A DNA stretch of 64,000 nt, from positions 62,001 to 126,000 of the forward strand of contig NZ_FOYL01000004.1 of the NCBI RefSeq assembly GCF_900115955.1, in the 5' to 3' direction. The DNA comes from Lentzea waywayandensis. Its GTDB lineage: Bacteria; Actinomycetota; Actinomycetes; Mycobacteriales; Pseudonocardiaceae. The notes under the pieces are model-generated. The model saw nothing but the letters and a program-made list of their open reading frames with translations, was not told where the DNA came from and did no database searches. Shown here one piece after another: positions 1 through 7,564 of the stretch (position 1 is the stretch's first letter; each line of letters opens with the position of its first letter). A program made the position numbers and the translations under genes.

Positions 1-149
1 TGGTCGACGTCACCCCCGCCGCCACGTTCGACTACAGCTTGATCGTTCCCGGACTGTCCACAGTGGTCCGTTCGGGTGATCCAGTTCCGGCCGGCTCGTT
101 GGTGTTCTTCCACCACAACGCAAGCGGTAACCGCGCTTTCGTGAGGTGA
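1..149 (+). CDS. C-terminal fragment of an unknown protein
   Basis: An open frame enters from the left edge (codons start at base 3) and ends at the TGA at 147-149, giving the last 48 residues of a protein whose start lies outside the window. The tail reads as a compact beta-rich segment ending in SLVFFHHNASGNRAFVR. I do not recognise the family. It lies 51 bases upstream of the sugar kinase on the same strand, so it could be part of a sugar catabolic unit, but that is only inferred from position. Confidence 0.5.
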   Translation, partial: VDVTPAATFDYSLIVPGLSTVVRSGDPVPAGSLVFFHHNASGNRAFVR

Positions 150-200
150 CACCCGGTTGGGCGTGCCTAAGGTGAGCGGGTCTCGGCATACTCGGTCGGT

Positions 201-1118
201 ATGGACCTGGTTGTGGGACTCGACGCCGGCGGCACCTCGACCAGGGCCTTGGTGCTCGATCTGGACGGCGCCCGCTTGGGCCAGGGCCTGGCGGGCGGCG
301 CGAACCCGAACTCGCACCCGCCCACGGTCGCCGCCGCCCACATCGGCGAAGCGCTGGCAGAGGCCCTGGACGGCCTCGACTCGCGCAAGGTCCGCTCCGG
401 CGTGCTCGGCATGGCAGGGGCCTCGAAGCTGGCCGACCCCGCGATCTCCTCGCTGTTCCGCGAGGCCTGGGAACGTGCGGGCCTGCACTGCCCGATGCGC
501 GTGATCACCGACTGCGAGGCCGCCTTCGCCACCGGCACGTCCTCACCCGACGGCACGGTCCTGGTGGCGGGCACGGGTTCCATCGCGGGCCGCATCGCGG
601 GCCACCGCATGATCGCCCAGTCCGGCGGCTACGGCTGGCTGATCGGCGACGACGGCTCGGCGTTCTGGCTGGGCCGCGAGGCCGTCCGGGCCGCCCTGCG
701 GCTGCTGGACGTGGACGCACCACTGGAAGGCCTGGCCACCGCCGTTCTCACCGCCGCCGGCGCGAAGAACCGCGGCCAGCTGATCAACGCCGTCAACGAC
801 CAGCCCCCGATCGCGCTGGCGCGGTTCGCCCCGCTGGTCAGCTCGGCCTACCACCACGGTGACCCGGAAGCGCTGACGATCGTCGGCTCCGCCGCCCGGT
901 TGCTCGCCGACACGGCCTCAGCCGTGCGCGAACCGTCCGACACGTCCCCGATCGTGCTGGTCGGCAGCCTGATCAAGACGCCGGTCGGGACTCACCTGAA
1001 GCAGGAACTGCTCACGCGCTGCAACGCCCAGGTGATCATGGCGACGGAGGGCGCGGCCGGCGCCGCCTGGCTGGCGGCCGTGGACGTGCTCGGACCCAAA
1101 GCCCCGCGCCCGGCCTGA
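201..1118 (+). CDS. N-acetylglucosamine kinase-like protein (BadF/BadG ATPase family)
   Basis: A 305-residue cytoplasmic kinase of the BadF/BadG/BcrA/BcrD fold, the family that includes N-acetylglucosamine kinases, expected to phosphorylate an amino sugar with ATP. The phosphate-1 loop is at residues 8-16 (DAGGTSTRA), a second glycine-rich loop GTGSIAGR is near residue 122, and the GGYGWLIGDDGSAFWLG block typical of GlcNAc kinases follows near 138. The ATG at 201 has no clear ribosome site, but a CATACT box at 187-192 would allow a leaderless transcript. A second kinase of the same superfamily, csnK, lies 12 kb downstream, so this one may serve another amino sugar or recycled cell-wall sugar. 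The exact substrate is not visible. Confidence 0.8.
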   Translation: MDLVVGLDAGGTSTRALVLDLDGARLGQGLAGGANPNSHPPTVAAAHIGEALAEALDGLDSRKVRSGVLGMAGASKLADPAISSLFREAWERAGLHCPMRVITDCEAAFATGTSSPDGTVLVAGTGSIAGRIAGHRMIAQSGGYGWLIGDDGSAFWLGREAVRAALRLLDVDAPLEGLATAVLTAAGAKNRGQLINAVNDQPPIALARFAPLVSSAYHHGDPEALTIVGSAARLLADTASAVREPSDTSPIVLVGSLIKTPVGTHLKQELLTRCNAQVIMATEGAAGAAWLAAVDVLGPKAPRPA

Positions 1119-1138
1119 ACATGTGCGAAAGTGCAACC

Positions 1139-1447
1139 ATGCTCCACGTTCTTGCTGCTGAACCCAGTGGCGCCAGGATCCTCGGCCGGCTGGTCGGGTA
1201 CGCCATCATCCCGGTCATCGTCATCGTCGTGATCGTCGCGACCCGCAACAGCAGGAAGAACCGCGAACGGCAGCGCCAGCAGCACCAGCAGTACTGGGCC
1301 CAGCAGCAGTACTACGCGCAGCAGCAACAGCAGTACCCGTACCCGCCGCAGCAGCAGCCGTATCCGCAGCAGCAACAGCCGTATCCGCCTCAGCAGTACC
1401 CGCCTCAGCAGTACCCGCAGCAGCCACCACAGCCACCGCAGTCATGA
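1139..1447 (+). CDS. Small membrane protein with Q/P/Y-rich tail
   Basis: About 102 residues. The ATG at 1139 is chosen over the in-frame ATG at 1121 because it puts a short leader directly before the hydrophobic helix. One membrane helix (YAIIPVIVIVVIVATR, roughly residues 20-37) is followed by a basic stretch RNSRKNRERQR and then about 60 residues of almost pure Gln, Tyr and Pro (runs such as QQQYPYPP). The tail is presumably cytosolic or extracytoplasmic and disordered. Such tails are common in actinobacterial small membrane proteins of unknown role. It follows the kinase by 20 bases and its end overlaps the convergent LysR gene by six bases. CAG/CCG-rich coding repeats make it prone to length variation. 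No function can be assigned. Confidence 0.6.
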   Translation: MLHVLAAEPSGARILGRLVGYAIIPVIVIVVIVATRNSRKNRERQRQQHQQYWAQQQYYAQQQQQYPYPPQQQPYPQQQQPYPPQQYPPQQYPQQPPQPPQS

Positions 1448-2362
1448 CGCCAGCAGCCGGCCCGAGTGCGGGGTCCGGTCGCGGTAGGCGCGCAGCAGTC
1501 CGGCGTGCACGTCGTCCACGTGTTCGGCGGCGTCGACGTCGGTGTTCCACACCAGCGTGATCCGCCGGTGCAGCGGGTTGCCGATGATCGGTTTGAGCAG
1601 CACGCCCGGCACGTCGGGGCCTGGGAAGAAGCCCGCCACGGCGCCGGTGGAGCGCACCAGGTCCGCCGCCGCCACCGGGTCCACGCCGAAGTGGGCGCAG
1701 CGCGGGGTGAAACCCGCGGCTTCGCAGGCCAGGTCGAGGTTGAGGCGGCCGCCGTGGTTCTCGTCCGGCGCCACCCACTCCTCGCCGGCCAGTTCGGACA
1801 GCAACACCTCGCTGCGGCCGGACAGGCGGTGGCCGACCGGCACGCCGATCAGCATGCGTTCCGTGACCACGCCGCGCAGGCCTACCGCCTTGGGGAAGCG
1901 CAACGGGCTGCGCGGGAACTCCACCACCAGCGCGAGGTCCAGGTCGCCGGTGCGGACGAGTTCCAGCACCGCGTCGCCGCCGCGTTCGATGTGAGTGGTC
2001 TGCGGCAGGCCGGGGAGCATCTCGCGGACGACGCCGACGAGCAACGCGGTCGGGGAGCCCGCCACCCCGCCCAGGCGGATGCCCGAGTCACCGCGTTCGG
2101 CCAGTTTGCGCGAGGAGACCAGCAGGTCGTCGAAGCGTTCGACCAGGTCCTGGGCTCGCAGGACTACGTGGCGACCTAGTTCGGTCAGCTCGACGCCGTC
2201 GGTGCGACGCAGGAACAACGGGCCGCCGAGACTCGCCTCGATGCGCCTCACCTGCGCGGTGAGCCCGGCCTGGGCGATCTTCAGCTGGGAGGCGGCCCTG
2301 CTGATGCTGCCTGCTCGTGCCACGGTCAGCACCACGTGCAGATGTCTGAGCTCCATTCGCAC
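1442..2362 (-). CDS. LysR-family transcriptional regulator
   Basis: A 306-residue LysR-type regulator, normal length. The winged helix-turn-helix is at residues 1-60 (LRHLHVVLTVARAGSISRAA, then LKIAQAGLTAQVRRIEASLG), followed by the periplasmic-binding-like effector domain from about residue 90. It is divergent from the aldolase-cyclase-ligase operon starting at 2557, the classical arrangement for a LysR regulator and its target, with a 194-base intergenic region that holds a perfect 8-bp inverted repeat (2460-2483). I infer that it controls that operon and its own gene in response to a pathway metabolite. On its own strand a TAGGCT box sits 13 bases before the start codon, so the leader is very short. 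Confidence 0.88.
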   Translation of the reverse strand: MRMELRHLHVVLTVARAGSISRAASQLKIAQAGLTAQVRRIEASLGGPLFLRRTDGVELTELGRHVVLRAQDLVERFDDLLVSSRKLAERGDSGIRLGGVAGSPTALLVGVVREMLPGLPQTTHIERGGDAVLELVRTGDLDLALVVEFPRSPLRFPKAVGLRGVVTERMLIGVPVGHRLSGRSEVLLSELAGEEWVAPDENHGGRLNLDLACEAAGFTPRCAHFGVDPVAAADLVRSTGAVAGFFPGPDVPGVLLKPIIGNPLHRRITLVWNTDVDAAEHVDDVHAGLLRAYRDRTPHSGRLLAS

Positions 2363-2459
2363 CGACGAAGCCTAGGGCAGTTACCGATCCACAAACACGG
2401 CCACGTGGGTGTCACCAGATGACGCTCCGTCGCCGTTGTAAGCGCGGTTGCGCTATCAG

Positions 2460-2483
2460 GCCGATAACTCGGGAATTATCGGC
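2460..2483. promoter_or_regulatory. Inverted repeat, probable LysR operator
   Basis: Perfect 8-bp arms GCCGATAA and TTATCGGC separated by eight bases. The inner part has the ATAA-N8-TTAT layout of a LysR box (T-N11-A). It lies between the divergent LysR gene and the 3,4-AHBA-like operon, about 75 bases before the aldolase start. Assignment as the operator is inferred from position and symmetry. Confidence 0.5.
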
Positions 2484-2556
2484 ACCTCACACCTGCCGCT
2501 GCGTACGCGGACTACTACACCCTGTTGACACCAAACGATCGAAGGGTGTGAACGCC

Positions 2557-3345
2557 ATGAGGAAAGCGTTGCGGCTGCGACGCCTTTCCCGTCCGCAGGA
2601 CGACAGGTATCTCTTCGTGCCGTTGGACCACAGCGTTTCGGACGGTCCGGTGGTACCGCGGGACAGGTGGCAGGAGCTCATCCGTGCCGTCGTGCAGGGC
2701 GGCGCCGACGCCGTCATCGTCCACAAAGGACGAGTGCGCACCATCGAACCCGCTGTGCTGGGCGGATGTGCGCTGATCGTCCATCTGAGCGCGGGCACCG
2801 TGCACATGGCCGATGCCAACGCCAAGGTGCTCGTCGGCGAGGTCGACGAGGCGCTGCGGCTCGGCGCCGACGCGGTGAGCGTGCACGTCAACATCGGTTC
2901 CGACACTGAGTCGCGCCAGCTCACGGACCTCGGCACGGTCGCGGCCGCGTGCGACTCGTGGAACGTCCCGCTGGTCGTGATGGCCTACGCCCGCGGGCCC
3001 CGCGTCGCTGATCCGAAAGATCCAGCCCTGCTGGCGCACGTCGTCAACATCGCGGCGGACCTCGGCGCGGACATCGTCAAGACCAACCTCGCCGACGACA
3101 TGACCGAAGTCGTGGCCAACTGCCCGATTCCGGTGATCGTCGCGGGAGGTCCGGCCTCCACCACCAGTCTCGCCGGCCACGCCCGCGTCGCGATGGCGGC
3201 AGGCTGCTCCGGCCTCGCCGTCGGACGGCGGGTCTTCACCTCGCCCGCGCCGATGCAACTGGTCGCGGAACTGGCGTCGATCGTCCACGCGCCCACCGAC
3301 GCAAGCCTCATGCACGCACTGACCGCAACCTTGGAGAACCGGTGA
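2557..3345 (+). CDS. GriI/ADH-synthase-type aldolase (first step to 3-amino-4-hydroxybenzoate)
   Basis: A 262-residue class I aldolase of the DeoC/LacD-like family that includes archaeal 2-amino-3,7-dideoxy-D-threo-hept-6-ulosonate synthase and Streptomyces griseus GriI. GriI joins aspartate semialdehyde and dihydroxyacetone phosphate to a C7 amino sugar phosphate. Visible signatures are VPLDHSVSDGP near residue 24, GADAVIVHKG, the Schiff-base lysine in ADIVKTN, and PVIVAGGP. The frame is open from 2419, but the ATG at 2557 is preferred: GAAGGG at 2541-2546 sits ten bases upstream and homology begins here. The stop overlaps the next start by four bases (ATGA-type), so the two enzymes are translationally coupled. 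In an actinobacterium with an ordinary shikimate pathway this pair most often makes 3,4-AHBA rather than dehydroquinate; that choice is an inference. Confidence 0.82.
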   Translation: MRKALRLRRLSRPQDDRYLFVPLDHSVSDGPVVPRDRWQELIRAVVQGGADAVIVHKGRVRTIEPAVLGGCALIVHLSAGTVHMADANAKVLVGEVDEALRLGADAVSVHVNIGSDTESRQLTDLGTVAAACDSWNVPLVVMAYARGPRVADPKDPALLAHVVNIAADLGADIVKTNLADDMTEVVANCPIPVIVAGGPASTTSLAGHARVAMAAGCSGLAVGRRVFTSPAPMQLVAELASIVHAPTDASLMHALTATLENR

Positions 3346-4415
3346 AGTTCGCCTGGATCGACCTCAGAACCGTCCCGGAACAGCACCGGACCGCCGTGAT
3401 CGACGCGGCGGTGCACAGCCGGATCGGCGGAGTCGTCTCGGACGACCCCGCACTGCTCGACGACCTGCCGCCGACGATCACCCGCGTGCTGCTGACCGAG
3501 AACCACGTCGAGAGCCCCCACCTCGTCACCGTGGTGGTGCACGAGCAGGACCAGCTCGACCGGTTGCCCACGAGTTCCGCTTTCGTGACGGTCAGCGACG
3601 ACCGCACGCTCAAACTCGCTTGTGCCGCAGCGGAACGGCTCGACCACACCGTCGTCGCGTTCACCGACCCGACGAAGATCCCCCTCGAGATCGTGATCGC
3701 CGCCGCGGACGGCGCACCCGGCAAGCTCGTCACCGTCGTGACCGACCTCGTCGAGGCCGCGATCGTCCTCGAATGCCTGGAACACGGCTCGGACGGCGTG
3801 CTGATGGCGCCGCAGGACGCGACCGACGTGTTCAAACTGGCCCGGTTGCTGGAAGTCACGTCCCCGCCGCTGACCCTGACCACGCTCACCGTGGAAGCGT
3901 TGACCCACAACGGCCTCGGTGACCGCGTCTGCGTCGACACCGCCTCACACTTCCAGGAGGACGAGGGCATCCTCGTCGGCTCGTTCTCGTCGGGCTTCAT
4001 CCTCTGTTGCAGCGAAACGCATCCGTTGCCGTACATGCCGACGCGGCCGTTCCGGGTCAACGCGGGCGCGCTGCACTCCTACGTGCTGGGCCCGGCGAAC
4101 CGCACCAACTACCTGTCCGAACTGCGGTCCGGCAGCAAGGTTCTCGCCGTCAACGCCGAGGGCCGCACCCGCGAGATCACCGTCGGCCGGGCCAAGCTCG
4201 AGTCACGCCCGATGCTCACCATCTCCGCGCGCTCGCCGGAGGGCGTCGAGGTCCACCTGATGGTGCAGGACGACTGGCACGTCCGCGTGCTCGGCCCCGG
4301 CGGCAAGGTCCGCAACGTCACCGAACTCCAGCGCGGCGACGAGCTGCTCGGCCACATCGCGACCGAGCAACGGCACGTGGGCCTCCCGATCGGCGAGTTC
4401 TGCAAGGAGTCATGA
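3342..4415 (+). CDS. GriH / 3-dehydroquinate synthase II-family cyclase
   Basis: A 357-residue member of the dehydroquinate synthase II family (archaeal AroB-prime and GriH). GriH cyclises and aromatises the C7 product of the preceding aldolase to 3-amino-4-hydroxybenzoic acid. The C-terminal half carries the family block SETHPLPYMPTRPFRVNAGA, followed by HSYVLGP, YLSELRSGSKVLAVNAEGRT and the VGRAKLESRP segment. It starts at a GTG overlapping the aldolase stop and its own stop overlaps the ligase start, so all three genes form one tightly coupled operon. Archaeal family members use NAD. The alternative is a true dehydroquinate synthase II in a second shikimate entry route; the attached acid-activating ligase argues for secondary metabolism. 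Confidence 0.82.
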   Translation: MKFAWIDLRTVPEQHRTAVIDAAVHSRIGGVVSDDPALLDDLPPTITRVLLTENHVESPHLVTVVVHEQDQLDRLPTSSAFVTVSDDRTLKLACAAAERLDHTVVAFTDPTKIPLEIVIAAADGAPGKLVTVVTDLVEAAIVLECLEHGSDGVLMAPQDATDVFKLARLLEVTSPPLTLTTLTVEALTHNGLGDRVCVDTASHFQEDEGILVGSFSSGFILCCSETHPLPYMPTRPFRVNAGALHSYVLGPANRTNYLSELRSGSKVLAVNAEGRTREITVGRAKLESRPMLTISARSPEGVEVHLMVQDDWHVRVLGPGGKVRNVTELQRGDELLGHIATEQRHVGLPIGEFCKES

Positions 4416-5806
4416 AAGACATGCGTGAGTTCATCACCGACCTGTTGCACCGGCACGGCGACGAAGTGCCGATCTTCAGTCACCGCAACACAGTCACGCA
4501 CGGCTTGCTGCGCGCCGACGTCTCCGCCGAAGCCACCCGGTTCGAGGCGGCGGGCATCCGCGACGGCAGCACGGTCGCGGTCCAGGTGCCGCCGAGCTTC
4601 AGCCAGCTCGAAGCGGTGCTGGCGTTGTGGAGCATCGGGGCCAGGGTGGTCTCGATCGACCACCGGCTGCGCCCGGCGGAGGTCGCCGTCCTGCACGACC
4701 TGACGCGGCCCGAGTTCCTCGTGCACCCCAGCGGCAGTCCGGCGCAGGGTTTCCAGGAGCGGTACGGCCTGGTCGTCGAACGCGCACCCGGCGTCCCCGC
4801 CACGACTCCGCACCGGCTGGTCCAGTTCAGCTCCGGCTCGACCGGACGGCAGAAGGTGATCGGCCGCAGCACCGAATCCCTCGCCGACGAGGTGGCCCGG
4901 TTCGCCGCGTCCGACGGCGTGGTGCGCGGCGGCGAACGCTTCCTGCTGCTGAACTCCCCCGCCCACAGCTTCGGCCTGATCGGCGGCCTGCTGCACTCAC
5001 TCGCGGTGGGCGCACACCTCGTGTTCGCCGAAAAGCCTTCTGCAGAAGCAATCCTCCGGCAGGCACGAACGCACGAGGTCGACTTCGTCACCGGCCTGCC
5101 GTTCCACTTCGACCTGCTGGCCTCCTCACCCGACCGCGACGCGTTGCGCACGGTCCGCGGCGCGTTCGCCGGCGGCGAGATGATGCCGCAGGACGTGGCC
5201 GACAGGTTCGCCGCCGCCTACGGCTTCCCGGTCGGCGAATGCTTCGGCACCACCGAGACCGGCGCGCTGACCATGGCGGTCGACGGCACGGTCCGCCCCT
5301 CGGTCGGCAAGCTGATGCCGGGCGTCACGGCACGCGTGCGCAACGGCCTCGTCGAGGTGGCACTGGAAGAAACGCCGTACCTGTCCGAGAACGACCCGGC
5401 GCGCTACTCCGGCGGCTGGTTCCGCACCGGCGACCGCGGCGAGTTCTCCAGCAACGGCGAACTCCGGCTGCTCGGTCGTGCGGACTCACTGGTCGTGGTG
5501 CGCGGCAACAAGGTCGACCTGACCGAGGTCGAACACGTCCTGCGTGGACACCCGCAGGTGACCGAGGCCGTTGCGGTGGGAAAGCCGGAAATCCGCGCAT
5601 ACGTGGGCACCGCCAGTGACACGCTCACGGCACAAGCGTTGTCGGAGTGGTGCACGGAAAGGCTCGCGGAATTCAAGTTACCCGCCCAAATCCTCGTCAT
5701 GGACACCCTGCCGAGAACGTCGAGCGGCAAGATCATCCGAAATATGGAGCCGCTCCATGCGTCCTACCTTCAGGCACATTTGACCGGAAACAATGGAGAA
5801 GGATGA
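4412..5806 (+). CDS. Adenylate-forming acyl/aryl ligase
   Basis: A 464-residue ANL-superfamily enzyme that activates a carboxylic acid as an acyl-adenylate. Core motifs in order: the ATP loop SSGSTGRQK near residue 140, GECFGTTETGA, WFRTGDRGE, GRADSLVVVRGNKVDL, and the C-terminal catalytic lysine in PRTSSGKIIR. It is a little shorter than typical 500-550-residue CoA ligases. The ATG at 4412 overlaps the cyclase stop (ATGA); an in-frame ATG at 4421 is better spaced from AAGGAG (4404-4409), so the start is uncertain by three codons. Operon position suggests the substrate is the 3,4-AHBA-type acid made by the first two genes. No carrier protein, acyltransferase or phenoxazinone synthase is adjacent, so the acceptor (CoA, a remote carrier or an amine) is unknown. 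Confidence 0.85.
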   Translation: MKDMREFITDLLHRHGDEVPIFSHRNTVTHGLLRADVSAEATRFEAAGIRDGSTVAVQVPPSFSQLEAVLALWSIGARVVSIDHRLRPAEVAVLHDLTRPEFLVHPSGSPAQGFQERYGLVVERAPGVPATTPHRLVQFSSGSTGRQKVIGRSTESLADEVARFAASDGVVRGGERFLLLNSPAHSFGLIGGLLHSLAVGAHLVFAEKPSAEAILRQARTHEVDFVTGLPFHFDLLASSPDRDALRTVRGAFAGGEMMPQDVADRFAAAYGFPVGECFGTTETGALTMAVDGTVRPSVGKLMPGVTARVRNGLVEVALEETPYLSENDPARYSGGWFRTGDRGEFSSNGELRLLGRADSLVVVRGNKVDLTEVEHVLRGHPQVTEAVAVGKPEIRAYVGTASDTLTAQALSEWCTERLAEFKLPAQILVMDTLPRTSSGKIIRNMEPLHASYLQAHLTGNNGEG

Positions 5807-5817
5807 CCCGCCGGGCC

Positions 5818-5823
5818 TAGCTT
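5818..5823 (+). promoter_or_regulatory. -10 box of a leaderless promoter (XRE gene)
   Basis: TAGCTT ends six bases before the ATG at 5830, so transcription should start at or next to the start codon. No Shine-Dalgarno sequence is present. Confidence 0.5.
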
Positions 5824-5829
5824 TCCCGC

Positions 5830-6663
5830 ATGCCCAAAAGATCCTCCAGCGTGGCGGGACGTGAGTTCGGTGCCGGCGTGCGCGCGGTCATCGCCCGCAC
5901 CGGGCTCACCCACCGCCAACTGGCCGAACGAATCGGCTGGCAGGAAGCCAAACTCTCGGACATGACCCTGGGCAAGGGCGGCGTGACCGAGATCGAGGTC
6001 CAGATCCTGCTCGCCTACTGCCAGGCCGCCGTCGAGGAACGCGAGTACCTCCTCGCCCTGTTCCGCGAATCGGGCAAGGCCTGGCTGCAAATGCCGGAAG
6101 ACGGCCTCCCGGACCAGGTCCGCACGCTCATCGACCAGGAAAAGGCCGCAGACGAGATCATCTGCTGGTCGATGATCGTCGTTCCCGGCCTGCTGCAAAC
6201 ATACGAATACGCTTACGTCGTCGCCGAACACTCGACGGTGATCAAGGCGGAGGACGTGCACAAGGTCGCCGCCGCAAGGGCGGCACGATCGGACATCCTG
6301 GCGCCGGGCAAGAAGTTCACGTTCTTCGTGCACGAGCAGGCCTTGTTGCTACCGGCCGGCGACACCGAGGTGTGGCGCGAGCAGCTGGCCCACCTCCTCA
6401 GGATGTCCGTGCGGAAGTACATCAGCCTGCGGATCATTCCTCGCTCCGTCGGAATGCACGCGGGCATCTGCGGCGACTTCAGGGTGATGAAGTTCCCGAA
6501 GTACCCGCCGGTCGTCTACATCGACAGCATCAATTCCTGCCTGTTCTTCGACGACACGGACACCGTCGAGGTGTACGAGGACATCCTGACGGCCCTCGCA
6601 GCCGTCGCCCTGACTGAGGAAGAATCAAGGGCGGTGATCGACAACATCTTGGAGGGGCTCTGA
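5830..6663 (+). CDS. XRE-type regulator with DUF5753 domain
   Basis: A 277-residue protein of the large actinobacterial family with an N-terminal XRE helix-turn-helix (residues about 13-70: FGAGVRAVIARTGLTHRQLA, with KLSDMTLGKGGVTE) and a C-terminal DUF5753 domain. The C-terminal part contains WSMIVVPGLLQTYEYAYVVA, FFVHEQALLLPAGD and the late LEGL end. It overlaps the next small gene by one base (TGATG). Members work with adjacent DUF397 proteins; some such pairs influence development and secondary metabolism in Streptomyces. It begins 23 bases after the ligase stop but has its own leaderless-type promoter, so it need not belong to the 3,4-AHBA operon. Confidence 0.85.
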   Translation: MPKRSSSVAGREFGAGVRAVIARTGLTHRQLAERIGWQEAKLSDMTLGKGGVTEIEVQILLAYCQAAVEEREYLLALFRESGKAWLQMPEDGLPDQVRTLIDQEKAADEIICWSMIVVPGLLQTYEYAYVVAEHSTVIKAEDVHKVAAARAARSDILAPGKKFTFFVHEQALLLPAGDTEVWREQLAHLLRMSVRKYISLRIIPRSVGMHAGICGDFRVMKFPKYPPVVYIDSINSCLFFDDTDTVEVYEDILTALAAVALTEEESRAVIDNILEGL

Positions 6664-6815
6664 TGACCACTTGGCGGAAGAGCAGTTATAGCGCCAGCAG
6701 CGACAACTGCGTCGAGATCGGCCGCGGCGTCGGCATCCGGGACAGCAAGGCGCCGAGCGCTCACATCCCCGTCTCGCCGGCCGCCTGGTCGGCCTTCCTC
6801 AAGTCTGTGGCCTGA
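6663..6815 (+). CDS. DUF397 small protein
   Basis: A 50-residue protein starting at the ATG that overlaps the XRE gene stop. It has the DUF397 signature: WRKSSYSASSDNCVEI at the start, then VGIRDSKAP and a final WSAFLKSVA. These small partners accompany DUF5753 regulators throughout actinobacteria, and the pair may behave as a toxin-antitoxin-like or regulator-antagonist module; that role is not proven for this pair. Its last 55 bases overlap the 3' end of the convergent DUF3159 gene. Confidence 0.85.
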   Translation: MTTWRKSSYSASSDNCVEIGRGVGIRDSKAPSAHIPVSPAAWSAFLKSVA

Positions 6816-7438
6816 GGGTGCCGGAATCCGGGGTGGCCGGCTGGTAGCGCCCGCTTCAGCAGCCACCCCGAGACCAGGATGCAGGCGATCTGCAGCGGCC
6901 ACGACATCGCCACCCGCAACGTCGCCAACCAGAACACCTGCGCATCGAGCCACAACGGCGTGAACACGGCGACCCGCAGCACGTACTGACCGACCCATGC
7001 CCACGACGCGACCGAGTAGGCGCGCAAAAGGGCAGGATCTCGGCGCCACCGGGTCTTCTGCCCGAGCAGCGTCCCCACCACCACGCCGAGCAACGGCCAG
7101 CGCACCGCGATCGAGCCCGCCCAGGCCAGGGACGAGGCCACGTTGGACAGCAGCTGGATGAGGAAGAAGTCCTCGACGCGTCCGGTGTAGAGCGCCACCA
7201 AAGCGGCCGCCACCACCAGCAACACGGACAGGATCACCGCGCGGGGTTTCTCGCCTCGTACGAGGCGCACGACGCCGATCACCACCCCGCACAGCACGGC
7301 GGCGATCGCACCTGCGCCGATGGAGTGCCCGAACAGCAGCCAGCCTGCGACGAACGCGAGCGGAGGCAGGGAGGCGTCGAGGGCGCCGCCTCGGCCTCCG
7401 AGCAGTGATGCGAGCGACTCCTGGCGCACGTCGGTCAT
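6761..7438 (-). CDS. DUF3159 multi-pass membrane protein
   Basis: A 225-residue integral membrane protein with about six hydrophobic segments (for example LAFVAGWLLFGHSIGAGAIA near 28, then VILSVLLVVAAALVALYTG). It shows the DUF3159 pattern with YTGRVEDFFLIQLLSN and SWAWVGQYVLRV. The function of the family is unknown. Upstream of its start the sequence at 7453-7466 holds TTAGG and CCTAA half-sites four bases apart, reminiscent of but not equal to an iron-regulator box. It is convergent with and overlaps the DUF397 gene. Confidence 0.78.
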   Translation of the reverse strand: MTDVRQESLASLLGGRGGALDASLPPLAFVAGWLLFGHSIGAGAIAAVLCGVVIGVVRLVRGEKPRAVILSVLLVVAAALVALYTGRVEDFFLIQLLSNVASSLAWAGSIAVRWPLLGVVVGTLLGQKTRWRRDPALLRAYSVASWAWVGQYVLRVAVFTPLWLDAQVFWLATLRVAMSWPLQIACILVSGWLLKRALPAGHPGFRHPQATDLRKADQAAGETGM

Positions 7439-7519
7439 GGTTCCAGGGTGCCTTAGGCGAACCTAACTCAGGTAACGGACCCATATCGGGGATTGACCCC
7501 GGTGAACCAGGTCACTACC

Positions 7520-7551
7520 GTCTGGCGAAATCGTCTGGAAAGTTAACAGAC
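7520..7551. promoter_or_regulatory. Repeated half-sites before the ROK regulator gene
   Basis: GTCTGG occurs at 7520-7525 and 7533-7538 and its inverse CAGAC at 7547-7551, ending just before the AGGAG ribosome site of csnR. The cluster of same- and opposite-facing half-sites fits an autoregulatory operator for the ROK protein. Inferred only from spacing and position. Confidence 0.4.
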
Positions 7552-7564
7552 AGGAGCGGACCTA

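Noticed and set aside
7453..7466. TTAGG-N4-CCTAA before the DUF3159 gene as an iron-regulator (DtxR/IdeR) box
   Set aside because: The canonical box has nine bases between these half-sites; only about 12 of 19 positions fit, and the gene has no iron link.
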